Of a stretch of DNA of 64,000 nt, positions 24,662 through 36,558 are shown in pieces; the stretch's first letter is position 1; the number at the start of each line of letters is the position of its first letter. The DNA comes from Sabellastarte sp. h YS-2021. Taxonomy: Eukaryota > Annelida > Polychaeta > Sabellida > Sabellidae. Where the stretch lies: the NCBI GenBank assembly GCA_964017235.1, contig OZ024936.1, positions 31,394,040 through 31,458,039 of the forward strand, given 5' to 3'. Below the pieces are notes generated by a model, which was not told the DNA's origin, made no database searches, and saw nothing but the letters and a program-made list of their open reading frames with translations. The translations under genes and the position numbers were made by a program.

Positions 24662-25440
24662 CTGATTAAAATATTAAAAACTGTGAGAATCTTATGTTTA
24701 CAATACTGCTAGACGAAACCAACAAATAATTAGCAATGGTCCAATTAACTAAACCTAATCACAGGCACACCAATTATAGAAATAGTTCTGACGAGCTCAA
24801 GTGCTTCACCAACCGGTTGTAATTAAACAAACTACTTCACAAAGGTGATCAGGAACAAGCAAGACATCCAAGAAGCAATAATTGTTGTAAGGCCAAACTT
24901 ATTTTGTGGCAAAATTACCTTCATGTGGCTTCATGTGATACAGATAAATGAAAGTTCTTTGAATGTTTGAGAGGTAAAATAAACCAGATGAAAATGAATG
25001 ACCAAAAACAAATACAATTTCCATTTCAAAGATACTTTGAAGGTGGGAGTATTAAAAGTTTGTGTATGTTATTCTTCATTAGCTTCTGTTTGGTTGTACA
25101 GCCATTTGTGAGGGTCCCATATGGACAGAAAAAGTCCAAGATGATGCATTTTTCTATTTACGATATATTCAAGACCATTTTAAATCAAGTTCCTTGGTGC
25201 ACCAAGTTCCTCAAAATGGACAACATACCAGTAAAAATTGCAAAGATGGACAGAATGATGGCCAAATTTTGGGAGGTTGACAAAATGATGGTCTGTCAGT
25301 TTTCAAAATATAAAATAACCACAATATGTTGCCCGGTGCTGTAAAGGTTAAGTGTGGAATTAAAAATGTTATACATGAGTAGAATTTATCAAGATTACCT
25401 CAGCAATTTTCATGTAGGTATTACAGTGAGGGCTCTGTTC
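24662..25440. other. Unassigned DNA with an unassigned 125-codon open frame
   Basis: The frame at 24967-25344 on the plus strand starts with Met-rich, Lys/Gln-rich sequence and holds one hydrophobic stretch (MLFFISFCLVVQPFV). Its 3' part repeats short KMD/KMM-like motifs (KMDNIPVKI, KMDRMMAKF, VDKMMVCQF). I know of no family match and would not call it a gene without transcript support. Confidence 0.3.
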
Positions 25441-25453
25441 GTCTCTTTTTGAT

Positions 25454-25657
25454 TTATTTATTTGGGGTTTTACATCGCTTTCAACACTGTACAGGTCATA
25501 TCATGACGGGTAGTTGGAAGGGCAGAGGAAACCAGTACATACAGTTTGTCAGGGTTCTGTACTGTAAACTGCTGACCAATGGCAAGCAACCACCAGCTTT
25601 CCCACTTGAGGCCGTGCCGAGAACCAAACCCCGGCCTCAGAGGTGGGAGGCAAGACA
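25454..25657 (-). mobile_element. SINE A, 5'-truncated, with target-site duplication
   Basis: The tail at the left is complete (TTATTTATTTGGGGTTTTACATCGC). The element stops inside the tRNA-like head, lacking the terminal GAGTGTTACC...GTGGCCCC part. Imperfect 12-bp duplications TCTCTTTTTGAT (25442-25453) and TCTCTTATTGAT (25658-25669) flank the truncated element, so the truncation arose at insertion. Confidence 0.85.
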
Positions 25658-25669
25658 TCTCTTATTGAT

Positions 25670-26861
25670 GACACCTGTTACCGAGCTTTAATAATCTCTT
25701 TCTTTGATCTGCCCTGTCCCCATGTCCCAAGAAGATTGTATGAAAAACTGTTTTGTAAATGTTGTAATGTGTAAAACACTTGCACACTTTATGTTACTAT
25801 GTGTTTGCAACAGATATGCAACCCAGCACTGCTTAACTGTTGCTTAACAACTTCCTAAAATCTACTCTGCATACCTTCAACAATTAACAGGGTATGCAAA
25901 ATAAAGATGATGGCATCTCTCTAGCTCAGTCTAATGGGTCTGAAATATTTGTTGAAATATAAAATTATGGAATAAAGTTTGCTACATTTAAACATAAAGT
26001 TATCCACCCTCCAAATGCACAACCTAATTTCTGCAAGCTGCAGATTCTAAGGTGTAACAATCCACTACTCTGATTCCAGAATAATCAGATATTTGAGGAC
26101 ATGGAAGAAGTCAGCTACCATGGAGACACCAGGAAATATGTCCCTTCAAGGAAGTGATTCACAATGATTCAAAGTCAACCAGGTTTTTTTTTTACAAATT
26201 TATGAAGACTGAGCAGATATGACCATTGGGAGTTCTGTCCAAGTTTGTGAAGATATGCCTCTTTTTCTCAAATCCATATTGCGTGGAGTGGTAACTTATC
26301 ACACACCAAAAATAAAGCACAAACTTATATGCTAAGGCCTGTTCACATAGTTCTGTGCTGTTGCAACAACTCGTGTTTGAATTTCAATTCATAAACTTAC
26401 TTATTCCTTTATTATTTTCCAAAAGTTAAAAACAAATTTATTTTATAAAATACAGAAGCCATCTAGGGATGTAAAAGAGATGTTGTACAGTATGACAAGT
26501 GGGATTCACTTCAAACAGAGATGCTATTTCTGAAATTGGAGCAGAGTAGATCCTTTTAGATGTTGATGTAAAACATGATGTCTACTCTGAGAAATTGTTT
26601 GTTCTTTGGCTGTGGTATTAATTTCAGACTGTTTATTAATTACCTTTTTGGTGTTGCATGTGGTAAATTAAGACTCGATTCTTTTCTCAGGACCACCTGA
26701 TCTTAGTTTACCTTTGACTAGATGTTGGTCTAAATTGCTTCTTAAAAAGGCTGGCAAAGTATTAATCAAATATTTGCTTTGCTAAAGAATTTGACCGCCC
26801 AACATTTTTTATGTAATCACATTAACACCACTTTTTGAAAAGGGTAACTGCAGTAAAATCA
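25670..26861. other. Unassigned non-genic DNA
   Basis: No reading frame, RNA gene or repeat was recognised. Confidence 0.5.
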
Positions 26862-26913
26862 TAGCCTGTGGTTAGATGCCAAACTTGCCAACCACTAGGC
26901 CGCCGAAGACCTC
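26862..26913 (-). mobile_element. SINE B head fragment
   Basis: The plus strand reads TTAGATGCCAAACTTGCCAA, then CCACTAGGCCGCCGAAGACC. This is the reverse complement of the SINE B head, without body or tail. Confidence 0.65.
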
Positions 26914-28028
26914 GACAACTGTAAGGATATAATGCACATGTTCCAAGGTAAAAAATAGCAGTAACAGCAGTATATCAGAGACAGCAATGTCACAGGCCAA
27001 TATTTTCAATACTTTAACCTAGCGTATAAGGGACACCACGACACCATGAAATGATAATATAGGCACCTGACCTTCTCCATATTTAAAACAACAGTAATGG
27101 CATTATTTTCGATCCACAATAAGTGGTCCACCATCATCCTTTGCTTTTACACGAGAAGCAGATGTCTTCTGAATTTAAAATGAAATTCTTTATCACAAGG
27201 GGAGCCGCTGGACTCCCATTCTGTTGTTATAACAAATCTTGGTGTCTTGGTTTGTTGGCAGCATGTAAGGCCTATTGTACAGTTGTATGACTTTTAAGGT
27301 CTGGCTATATCTATTTATATTTTTGCAAATGCTTCCGTTAGAAGCCACCTTTCTATAACTGTAAGTATACTCACATCACTCGCTTTTAAAATGTGCACTA
27401 GCTCCCAATCAGAAACACATCATTTTCTAGAGATCACTTTTTTGTTTTGCTTTTCTCTGGACTTTCATGAGAATTGCGACTTGAACGAGTAGACGAAACC
27501 CCTTTCGGCCTTGTTGTTTTAAGCAATCAGCCTGGTTTATAAGGTCTTGCTTTCAAACTTATGATTCACAAGTGCAAATGTACGATGCCCCTAGCCTCTA
27601 TGATAAACTGCCCCCTGATTATTTACAGTGCTTCCTGTCAAGCATGGTTAAGGAAAGGGGCGAAGACCTACTTAATTTGCCAAGGCTTTGAATTGATGAT
27701 GTTTCCTTAGTTTCTGACTGTCTCTGATTTCCAAAGTATTGTATGTACAGATATAACAGATGCAGAAGATATAACTGTAGTAGTTTAATGGGCTACAAAG
27801 GTCAGAACAAAATCCAAGATGTCTAACAGAAGAATATCACAGTTGGCTATTTACATGTCTTTTAGCAGCAAAGGCTATGTATAGACATCAATATTTTTCA
27901 CATTTTGATTCGTTTTAGTTAGTTTGATTGACAGCCAGTGTATGGGTAAACAGCTTTATCATTTTCCTCATAAATCAGGATGGCATATCCTGATGTACAG
28001 AGACAAATCTATGGGTTTAGTAGAACCA
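26914..28028. other. Unassigned non-genic DNA
   Basis: Nothing recognisable was found on either strand. Confidence 0.5.
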
Positions 28029-28090
28029 CTTGTGGGAGTCAATCCCACAAACACATGACCAGCTGTGATTAGAGGCCAAACTTGCTTATA
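28029..28090 (-). mobile_element. SINE B fragment
   Basis: CCACTTGTGGGAGTCAATCCCAC followed by GACCAGCTGTGATTAGAGGCC matches the middle and B box of the SINE B head in reverse orientation. Both ends are lost. Confidence 0.6.
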
Positions 28091-29611
28091 ATCAGGTGGG
28101 TTTGTGAGTAAGTGTGTTTTGTTACTATTTTGAAGTATATTTTTCTTGATTCCGCATCTCTGAGCTCCCCTAATGAAAAATGAGCTTACTACCCTTGAGG
28201 AATTTTTGTAAAAGACAAAAATAACAAACAAAATGACCACTGTATCACATAACACATATCTTTGTTTTAATGTACTTAGAGACACAATCTTGGTATTTAA
28301 GTCTAGGTTTCTGGGGTCAAGGAATATATGATGCAATATAAGGTTTAAAAAAACATAAAAATCAGAAGTTTACATTCACCCACCAAATTTTGTAACAAAA
28401 ATGTTTTTATTTTTTACATAATTGTCATGTGCAATATTGCCATGCAATATATTTTATTTTACACATTAGTTATTAATCCTTTTGACAGATCCAATCCACC
28501 ATAACACATATTGATTTATCTACCACAAGTCATAGTCATGTTTACATTCACTCCCTAATGCACATAGGACACACATCTGTTTTAGGGGTCATATTCACTA
28601 AAATCTAAAACTTCTAGTATGAGAATGGTACTTAAATATAAAAAATTTTCTGATCTCAGAACTTTTTCATTCTTCTATAAGAGTTATTCTCAGTATAACA
28701 TTATTATTTTCTAAAAATGACTTTTGAACCCTAAAAAGATAAATATACAGCAAAACCATATAAATGTTAAATTTAATATACTTTTGGAAACCTTTCTTTT
28801 TTGACACTGAACACTCTTTTTTGAAATTTTATAATTATGTATAAATGAAGCATATCAGCTTTTGATTGACAATTAAACAGACCTAAATTTAATTATAATT
28901 AAAAATCAATAGAATGCTAGACAAATATCACTAAAATGCACGTTTGACATGAACAAAAGCCTGCAAACAAATCTTCCTGCACAAATCTGGCAGATGTGAT
29001 ATAAAAGATTTTCAACAAATAGAACAAACTTGTGATCGCTGTAAAAGATTCTACACCTGTACAGGTATGTAACAATTCTACTCTCCAGAGACATTATCGG
29101 AAAAGTCATCACAATATGGCAAGGCAATGAAAATGGTACAACATTGTATCCAGACACATTACCATCAGGTGTGTTTGCCATTTGTGAGAAAATTCTTTAA
29201 TTTATCAAATATGAGGATGTTCAACCAATCCTCCATACACAGATATATGTTCAATATTCTACAGTTGTAATGCTGGTTCTGTTTGTTGTAATAAACAGAT
29301 CAAGGTAGTAGTCCTCCAAGATGATGATGATGCTGATCACAATGCTGCATTTGATGCTGGTCCAGTTTAATATTACATTGGGTCAAAGTCTCATTTTTAA
29401 TTGCTATATTGTGTTGCTATTTCAATAACCCTTTCATCATGTGTATAGCCTCAGATACATTAATTTTTTCAACAGAAATTTATTTACACAAAGTATTTTT
29501 CACAAAGACTAAGTATGATGTACTGATGTGACAACACTAAATATATAATATACTGTATCTTTTTCATTTCTGTCTGACACTCATAGAATAATATACTTTG
29601 CATGAAGAACA
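28091..29611. other. Unassigned AT-rich DNA
   Basis: Short minus-strand frames at 27968-28336 (overlapping a SINE fragment) and 28906-29181 have no recognisable motif. Confidence 0.5.
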
Positions 29612-29809
29612 CTATTCAGGTACAGCTTCCCCACCAGTTTTTCCCTTGCTGTCGTCCAAACTTCTGATACATGTATAGTTATAATCCCCCAGAATGTGTT
29701 CTGTAGTGTCAGATACTGTACCACAAAAGTTGTATTTATCATCATCCTGAAACTTGCAAACTTTATCAAATTTTAATAGGCTTAAGAGTTGTTTTGCCAG
29801 TTTATACAT
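29612..29809 (-). pseudogene. Possible zinc-binding C-terminal fragment of a LINE RT
   Basis: A 65-codon frame encodes KVCKFQDDDKYNFCG, then TTEHILGDYNYT. The pattern C, C, then T-E-H-I-L-x2-C/Y resembles the zf-RVT region that follows RT in several LINE groups (C-x2-C...E-T-x2-H-x3-x-C). One expected Cys appears as Tyr. There is no RT upstream on this strand. It is weak and based only on the motif. Confidence 0.3.
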
Positions 29810-30119
29810 CCAGTTTTAAATGGCACATTATTTGGTAGATTTAAATTTTCACTTGGCATCAACTGTTAAAGTTGCAAGAGGTTAAAGTTTATGACAAAGC
29901 TGCCATGCCTAAGCACGTAGATGTTGGACAGCAGGGATCATTGTTGTCCTGAGATTACTCACAGACAGGAGGCATATAGTCGAGACATCATCTATTGACA
30001 TTTTATCAAAATTTCCAAACATTTTTTTTCAAAATTATTACCATTAATCATAATATCCTCAGTAAATTCACCCTACCTCTCCCTAAGTTTTATTGTTGAA
30101 AAGCAAAAATAAACTTTTA
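29810..30119. other. Unassigned non-genic DNA
   Basis: Nothing recognisable. It is bordered on the right by the pyrimidine-rich leader of the LINE. Confidence 0.4.
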
Positions 30120-30315
30120 CCCTTTTACTCCCCTTTCAACATTATTACTCGATAATTACACGTCTAAACTGCCCATTTTATCCCTTGATCCCCTTTTATC
30201 ACTCACATTCCCCATTATCGCGGACCATCACTTTTACAATATACACCCACTACCCACATAATTCACCAAACTTTATGTCTAGTTTTTAACTTTTAGTCCC
30301 CCTGAGCTTTCAAAA

Positions 30316-31560
30316 ATGATTTTCCCATATATCTTATTGGCAATCCAGCCAGTTATTGCTGCATACCAGCACCATAGTAACTCAAGCATTCAATGCCCTG
30401 ATGTTGTCAGTTTCTGCCCCTTCAGACCCCCCACCACCTTATGTCTACAATTCATCATCAACTCATCAATATCCATTCCACCAGCTCAATCACCTTTTCG
30501 CCTTTTCAACTTACTCCTGCTTGCTGGGGACATCAACCCAAACCCAGGATCATCAGACTATCTGAAGGTCACCTACACCAATATTGGATCAATTCACAAG
30601 AAATACTCTGCCACTGCAAAATTTATTTCAGACAATTACACTGATCTCTTTGCCATGTCTGAGACTTGGATTAGACCTGATACCACCAGTGCCAACCTGT
30701 CCGAAATCACCCCACCAGGTTACAATTTGTATCAACAGCCATGAGAGGTATGCCGTGGTGGAGGACTGGGGTTTTTCGTTAAATATGGACTGGATGCATC
30801 CGTTGTTCCTACAAAGGCCTCCTCCACCTTCAAAAATTTCCTCCTCAAGATATCCATGAACAAAGAATCTTTTTACTTTCTGAACATATACAGACCACCT
30901 TCCTCCAGTATTCCAAACTTCTTTGAACAGTTTCAGTCATTTTTGGAGGATATTCATCACACTATGGAAAATCTGGTTATCATTGGCGATCTTAATTTTC
31001 ACTTTGAAACAACATGCTCAAATTCAAAAACTTTTCACTCACTGATTGATTCATTTGACTTAATTCAGAAAGTTAATTTCCCGACCCATATTCATAGTTA
31101 TACTTTTGACTTGGTTTTAACCAAAGCGAACAATGACAATATTTCCAATGTCCACTCCACTGTTGCTTTTTCCGACCATTTTTCAGTTAGTCTCATTCTA
31201 CTGTCTCTTTTTGAAAATACCACAAAATTGATAAAGAGAAAATGAAAGCAGATCTCCTTGCTTCTGAACTGATTAACAATCCGTCTGAAGAACCTGATAC
31301 TCTCTACAAACAATATCACACCACCCTGTGAACCCTTATCGACAAACATGCTCCACTACACACCAAACAGACCAAGGCAAAGTACATCCTGGGATGGGTT
31401 AACGAAGCAGTAATTGTGGCAAAAGAGACCAAGCGATTGTTTGAACACATTTGAAGAAGAAATAGATCTATCTTCAATAGATCCCAGTACATGTAGAAAG
31501 TCCACCAGTACAACAGAATCTGATTGAAGGCCAAATCTCAATGCCTTGAAGCAAAACTTC
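30316..31560 (+). pseudogene. LINE ORF2, endonuclease half
   Basis: ATG at 30316 opens a frame that runs to TGA at 30742. The same frame then continues (EVCRGGGLGFFV) to a stop at 31243. Relatives have R at this stop, so it fits a CGA-to-TGA change. The endonuclease signatures are visible: TYTNIGSIHKK, then SETWI (metal-binding Glu), GDLNFHF (Asp and Asn) and VAFSDHFSVSL (SDH catalytic motif). A frame change near 31220 moves into KIDKEKMKADLLASE and then AKETKRLFEHI, where TGA and TAG codons replace probable Trp and Gln codons. The linker between endonuclease and RT ends at the nested repeat near 31563. Confidence 0.88.
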
Positions 31561-31562
31561 AG

Positions 31563-31691
31563 GATAATAATACTGGGCTCTTATATAGCGCTTTTTCTAT
31601 TATTAGCTCAAAGCGCTTTACACAGTATTACCCCAGCAAGGATAGCTAGCCTTGGTAACCTTACCTATTGCTGCCATGCAAGGCGCAGAAG
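31563..31691. mobile_element. Nested short repeat (TATATAGCGCTTTTTC family) inside the LINE
   Basis: CTTATATAGCGCTTTTTCTA, then GCTCAAAGCGCTTTACACAG, interrupts the LINE linker. This TAGCGC...AAAGCGCTTTAC motif is, from memory, found in many marine invertebrate genomes as a short non-autonomous repeat. It contains an inverted AGCGCTTT/AAAGCGCT pair. Its boundaries are approximate and no clean target-site duplication was found. Confidence 0.6.
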
Positions 31692-31900
31692 CCAGTATCT
31701 GCCACAAACCACAAAAATTATGGCATGTCCTGGGTGATGTGTTACTCAGACGACCAGCCAAGATGCTCCCATCGATAAAGCCCCCTCATCTTTTGGCCAG
31801 TATCGCCACAAACCACAAAAATTATGGCATGTCCTGGGTGATGTGTTACACAGACGACCAGCCAAGATGCTCCCATCGATAAAGCCCCCTCAGCTTTTGG
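31692..31900. repeat. 105-bp tandem duplication of LINE coding sequence
   Basis: Copy 1 is 31692-31796 and copy 2 is 31797-31900. Each contains the segment that encodes LWHVLGDVLxRRPAKMLPSI, followed by a KPP motif. The copies differ at a few positions, for example TACTCAG versus TACACAG. In the LINE protein this segment is expected once, between the linker and the RT, so it was duplicated after, or together with, the nested insertion. Confidence 0.85.
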
Positions 31901-33490
31901 CTGAGAGATTTGTGGAGTTCTTCACAGAAAAAATTTAAAAAAAATGCTCAACATTCTCTGCTTCCCTCAATTCCCAACACATCACCCCTGACTCCCCCCC
32001 CCCCCTATGTTTTTCACTTTTCCTACTGTAACAGAGGATCAAGTTACCAAAATTATTACCAACTCTCCAAGTAAATCATGTTCCTTTGACCCTTGGCCCA
32101 CCTTCCTTGTTCTTGATTATCTGGATATTCTCATCACCCCCATCACTTTGATAATCAATGTTTCTCTTCAGCAAGGCCAATGTTACCCCAATCCTCAAAA
32201 AATCATCCTTAGACCAAGAAGCTTTCAAAAATTATAGGCCTGTCTCTAATTTAAACTTTATTTCAAAGATACTTGAAAGGGTAGTAGCTGACCAGCTACA
32301 AACTCACCTTGATGATACCGGCCTTATGACTGACTTCCAATCGGCTTATAGAAAATACCATTCTGCCGAAAGTGCCCTCCTTAACATTCATAATGATATT
32401 CTTCTTAATATGACCAAAGGGTCTGTCACTGTCCTTACCCTTCTGGATCTCTCCACCACTTTCGATACCATTAACCACACCATTCTCCTCAACAGACGTA
32501 ATGTTTTTTTGGAATCAGTGAGTTGCACATGGCTGGTTCAAATCATACCTGTCGGGAAGGACTCACTCAATCAAGGTAGGTAGCACACTCTCACATCCTG
32601 CTGTGTTCCAGTATGGAGTTCCCCAGGGCTTTGTCCTTGATCCAATTCTGTTCTCTGTCTACACTAACCCAATCAGCTCAATCATTCATTCCCACAGTAG
32701 CATCAACTATCACTTTTACGACAATGACACTCTCACCTGCAAATTTCTCTCTCTCAATACAAAACTAAAGAACTGCCTAAACGACATTCACAATTTCATG
32801 TTTACAAATAAATTAAAACCTAACCCAGAAAAAGCCAAGTTTATTCTCATAGGCTTCCAAAAATCATAAACAACTCCTCCCTCACTTTCATATCAATATT
32901 CTGGGAAATCAGGTCTCACCAGCACAAAGTGTCAAGGAACCGCGGAGTGGTGTTCGACTCTAACTTTAATTTCTCAAACCACGTGTCACAGGTCTTAAAG
33001 TCCACTAGAGTTCATGTGAGAGACCTCTACAGAATTCGTCCCCTTCTAGACCTTAATACATCAGTTCTGTTAGTGAATGATTTGGTGAGCAGCAGATTGG
33101 ATTATTGCAATTCACTGTTCTCATCGCTCACTGATTTTGAGTTAAAGAGATTGCAGCTAGTCCAAAACTCACTCTGCAGGGTTGTCACCCATTCGTCTAA
33201 ATTCTCCTACATTACCCCTCAGCTAAAAAAACTCCATAGGCTCCCAGTCGGGTACCGGGTACAATTTAAAATTGGTCTCATTATATACAAAATTTTCAAC
33301 CAAGGTCAACCAGTTTACCTAAGAGAATTAATCCATCCCTACACCTCTTCCAGAAATACAAGGCGAAGCACTCCCAAACTCAAGTTCCTTCAAACCCCCA
33401 CTTTCAATCGTAGCATTCACAAATCAATCAAACACTTTTCTAATTCCTTCAGTTTCTATGCCTCAGTCCCTTGGAACTCTTTCATGTAAG
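31901..33490 (+). pseudogene. LINE ORF2, reverse transcriptase half, catalytic box mutated
   Basis: Recognisable RT blocks lie in three frames: EAFKNYRPVSNLNFISKILE (32224-32283), then FQSAYRKYHSAESALLNIHND and TLLDLSTTFDTINHTILL. Next come YGVPQGFVLDPILFSVYTNP and FYDNDTLTC. The usual FYADD box is FYDND (32712-32729), so one catalytic Asp is replaced. The C-terminal domain is long and clear at 32929-33489 (RNRGVVFDSNFNFSNHV, SRLDYCNSLFSSL, LKKLHRLPVGYRVQFK, FYASVPWNSF). It is inactive as a polymerase. Confidence 0.9.
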
Positions 33491-33693
33491 AAACAGCCCC
33501 TCTGTTGCATCTTTTAGGAAGCACCTCAAAACCCACCTCTTCAACTGTAGTTTCTCAACTTAGCCTTCCCTCCTGGTCACACCCACAATTACTGACCTTG
33601 AACGCCCCTCGACTCTCCATATAATGATGATTTTGTTTTTCCCCTTTGTGGGGAAGATATTTGCGCCTGCATAGCAGTAGATTAGATTAGATA

Positions 33694-34919
33694 TAACCAT
33701 TAGGCCTTCCCCAAATACCCTTTAAAGTATAGAGATATGAAAACATACTATAAAAAGGACACTTTGCAGTGCAATCTATTTATCGTGTATTTAAGCAGCT
33801 ATTTACAGTTCAGATGATGAAAGTTATTCCTGTAATTAAAATAAATGGAACTGTTGCCACACTGGCTTGAGATTTTAAAGGGGATAGTTCAGAGCATAAC
33901 GTCTCTTTCAATAGAGGAAGAGAGGAAGTCATTTTGCTTTCGTTTATGCTTTGGAAAGAAAATCAGATTAAGGAACTAAATCAAGTGATATCCATTTCAA
34001 TGTGAGTATGTTGTTACTGTTGGATTCAGAATCCGAACTAGTTATGACAAGCTAACAATCATATTTCAAATGTAATCGGTAGTGTACCACAGGCGTGAAC
34101 AGAAATTGTCAAATTGAACCCCCAAAATGTCACTATTTGGGTTTATGATCAAGAACCATCCAGAAAGCCACAAAGAGGGGTTTCGTTGAACAAAAAAACT
34201 TTGGATAGAAACGAAAATGTCAACATCCTTTATGTTTTTGAATGGGCAATACATCTTGGCTTCATGCAAATGAACAAAAATATCAATTTGTCTGTAAACC
34301 ACTTTATTCATCCACAGGAAATCGATTCAGTTGTTAATACATTTACACAGCCCAACCTCATGTTCATGATTGACAGATGGTTATAAATCTATACAGCTTG
34401 TGTTTTAAATACAATCACAAGCATATTTGTGGCATAATTCAAGACGTCTCCTTAAAGTTGCTTAGCGTTGTATTGACAAACGTCTTGAACCAAAACCCAT
34501 GCAGCATCAGACCCTTCAGAGTCAGTATAATGCACATATTTACACTGTTGTCTGAACAAAATGTTACCACAAATAGCATAGATTGACTGACATGAGACTA
34601 CTGAATAGATGGCTCATAAATGTTGCTGTCTGGGACTCAGTCCTATTTAAGAATGTGGTTATAATGTATCATATCTTTCAGTGACAAAATATCCTGCATT
34701 TGCCAGCTATATAGCTTTATAGTATTGCAAACATATTGCACTTACTATAGTTAATTTCCATTTTATGCATATATAATGACTTTTAAGATGTGTGGGCATT
34801 AGCACGGAAATTACAACATTTAAGTAATGTACCAATTTAGGTTTTTATGTCCCTGGTAACAGCTGGGCTGTTTAAACTAATGTTATTTATATCTTGGCAC
34901 GAGCTAGTTGTGAACTACT
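33694..34919. other. Unassigned non-genic DNA
   Basis: Overlapping open frames at 34066-34311 (minus) and 34114-34586 (plus) show no motif. The 90-codon plus frame at 34114-34386 is not recognised. Confidence 0.45.
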
Positions 34920-34963
34920 AAGGTCAAAATTGGGATTTTACATCCCTTGCAACAGCCAAGTCC
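34920..34963 (-). mobile_element. SINE B tail fragment
   Basis: GGTCAAAATTGGGATTTTAC, then CATCCCTTGCAACAGCCAAGTCC, is the reverse complement of the SINE B tail. The head is absent. Confidence 0.6.
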
Positions 34964-35390
34964 CGTTGACACAGTTTTGTGTGGTAGTAACAACTCGTTT
35001 TTCACTTTTGCTTCACAACCTCGTCAAAATGATGCCAAAAAGAGACATATTTTGGTAGTGCTCACTTCAAATCGAGCTGTCCAGTACAGCAGTACCATCT
35101 CTCTCTTCACCCTTCCTGCCTGTATATTTTAACACAGCATGTGAGGATGCTAAAACAATATACAACATTTCAGGAAATCTGCTAGGTGCTGGAAAATATG
35201 TGCTTTCCATGCTGTGATGAACACGCCCTACATGCACACTTATGAAACAGAACAGATGCTACCAAAATATGAAACGCATTGAGCCAAAAATGAGCCCTGA
35301 TGGTTTAAATATGTTCCACTTGTGTGCAGCTCGCAAGGCCAGTACAGAACAATGATTAGGCAATCTTCAGTAAATCCCATATGTTGCCTG

Positions 35391-35592
35391 GGGGTATGGT
35401 GGTGTAGTTGGTAACACACTCGCCTCCCACCTCTGAGGGAAAGTTGGCAGTTGCTTATTGAAGCCCAGCATATATCCTTGCTTGACCCACTAGTATGTAC
35501 TGGATTCCACTGCCCTTAAAACTACCCGTTGTGATATAAAATATACAATACATTAAAAGCGATGTTAAACCCCCAAAAATCAAACAAAAACC
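35391..35592 (+). mobile_element. SINE A, diverged, internal deletion
   Basis: The head (GGTATGGTGGTGTAGTTGG, TAACACACTCGCCTCCCACC) runs directly to AAAGTTGGCAGTTGCTTATTG, with the B box missing. The tail (GCGATGTTAAACCCCCAAAA) is followed by an A-rich end. Older than the 41-54 kb copies. Confidence 0.75.
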
Positions 35593-36407
35593 ACATGGTG
35601 CCATGAACTGGATTTGACCCACCACAGCAGGGAAGGGGATCAAAGTAAAGAAAGTCAAAATTGTAAACCTCTTGGCAACTGAGACCCCAGGGCAGGGTCC
35701 AAAGAAGAGCTACATATATTTACATGTTAAATGGAATTTACGCACACAAAAATTATTTCACTCTGAATGCTATTGGAATATTGAGGCTGTGCCCATGGGT
35801 CTCTGGGAACAGTTGCTGAAGCTGACATAAAATAATTATATTATATAAAATGATACATTTTCAATTGCTTGATGTATATTGATGGCTTGCCTTTGGTTTA
35901 ATGTCATCATTTGTTTTTACAGAAACATTGTGTTAATGTTTTCCCAATAATTACTTTTTATCATTAATTCATAACGCGTGACCAGAACAACCTTGTTTCA
36001 GAAAACTTATTTCAAACATTTTGATAATATTTATAGTTTTAGTGTATAAAAACATACAGATTAAAATATGAAATTCGCCATGATCAATGAATTTCCTCTT
36101 GTGAGGAAAATTCCTTCTATTCCCTTTCTTTACATATTTATGAGTTGTATAACTAAATGAGCCTCTGATCTCCATGGACTCTAGATGTGCACAATGTTTT
36201 ATTATTTTGCCTTATCTTCAAAGAGTACCCCTAAAGGCGAATTTTACTTACTCTCACTGTAAGTGTTTATGACCAATGCAGTTTTAAATAAGATTGTCTT
36301 GGATATAACAGAGTGGAGTAAAACGGCGCACACAGAATAATGGTAATGATTAAACTCACCAGATTCTTTTGAAAACATTTAATTTGATTACTGTCCAATC
36401 ACAGTTT

Positions 36408-36413
36408 TTTATT
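36408..36413 (-). terminator. Candidate polyadenylation signal for the GPCR gene
   Basis: TTTATT on the plus strand is AATAAA on the minus strand. It lies about 145 bases beyond the stop codon of the GPCR. Other AT-rich candidates exist nearby, so this is tentative. Confidence 0.35.
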
Positions 36414-36558
36414 ACTACCTTAATCCATCAACATTTAAGATGTAACATTGGTGGCAACAGTGCATGAAACATTCAAGACTTTAGACCTGATAATAGGACA
36501 GCCATTGTGGCTATGGTCTTCTGCTTCTTGAGTTCTGACCCTTGTATTGTCGTTTAAC

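Larger units (their letters stand above)
30120..33693 (+). mobile_element. CR1-group (Jockey superfamily) non-LTR retrotransposon, nearly full ORF2, defective
   Basis: A C/T-rich leader at about 30120-30315 is followed by an apurinic/apyrimidinic-type endonuclease, then a reverse transcriptase and a conserved C-terminal domain. The 3' end carries the short tandem motif TAGATTAGATTAGATA (33678-33693), as expected for a CR1/L2-like element. The protein begins with the LLLLAGDINPNPGS motif that is common in CR1-like ORF2 proteins. Several frame changes and stops, a nested insertion and a mutated catalytic box show that it is dead. I did not see an ORF1. Confidence 0.88.

Noticed and set aside
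24967-25344. A 125-codon frame as a membrane protein gene
   Set aside because: There is one hydrophobic stretch and Met/Lys repeats only, with no family signature. Kept as unassigned.
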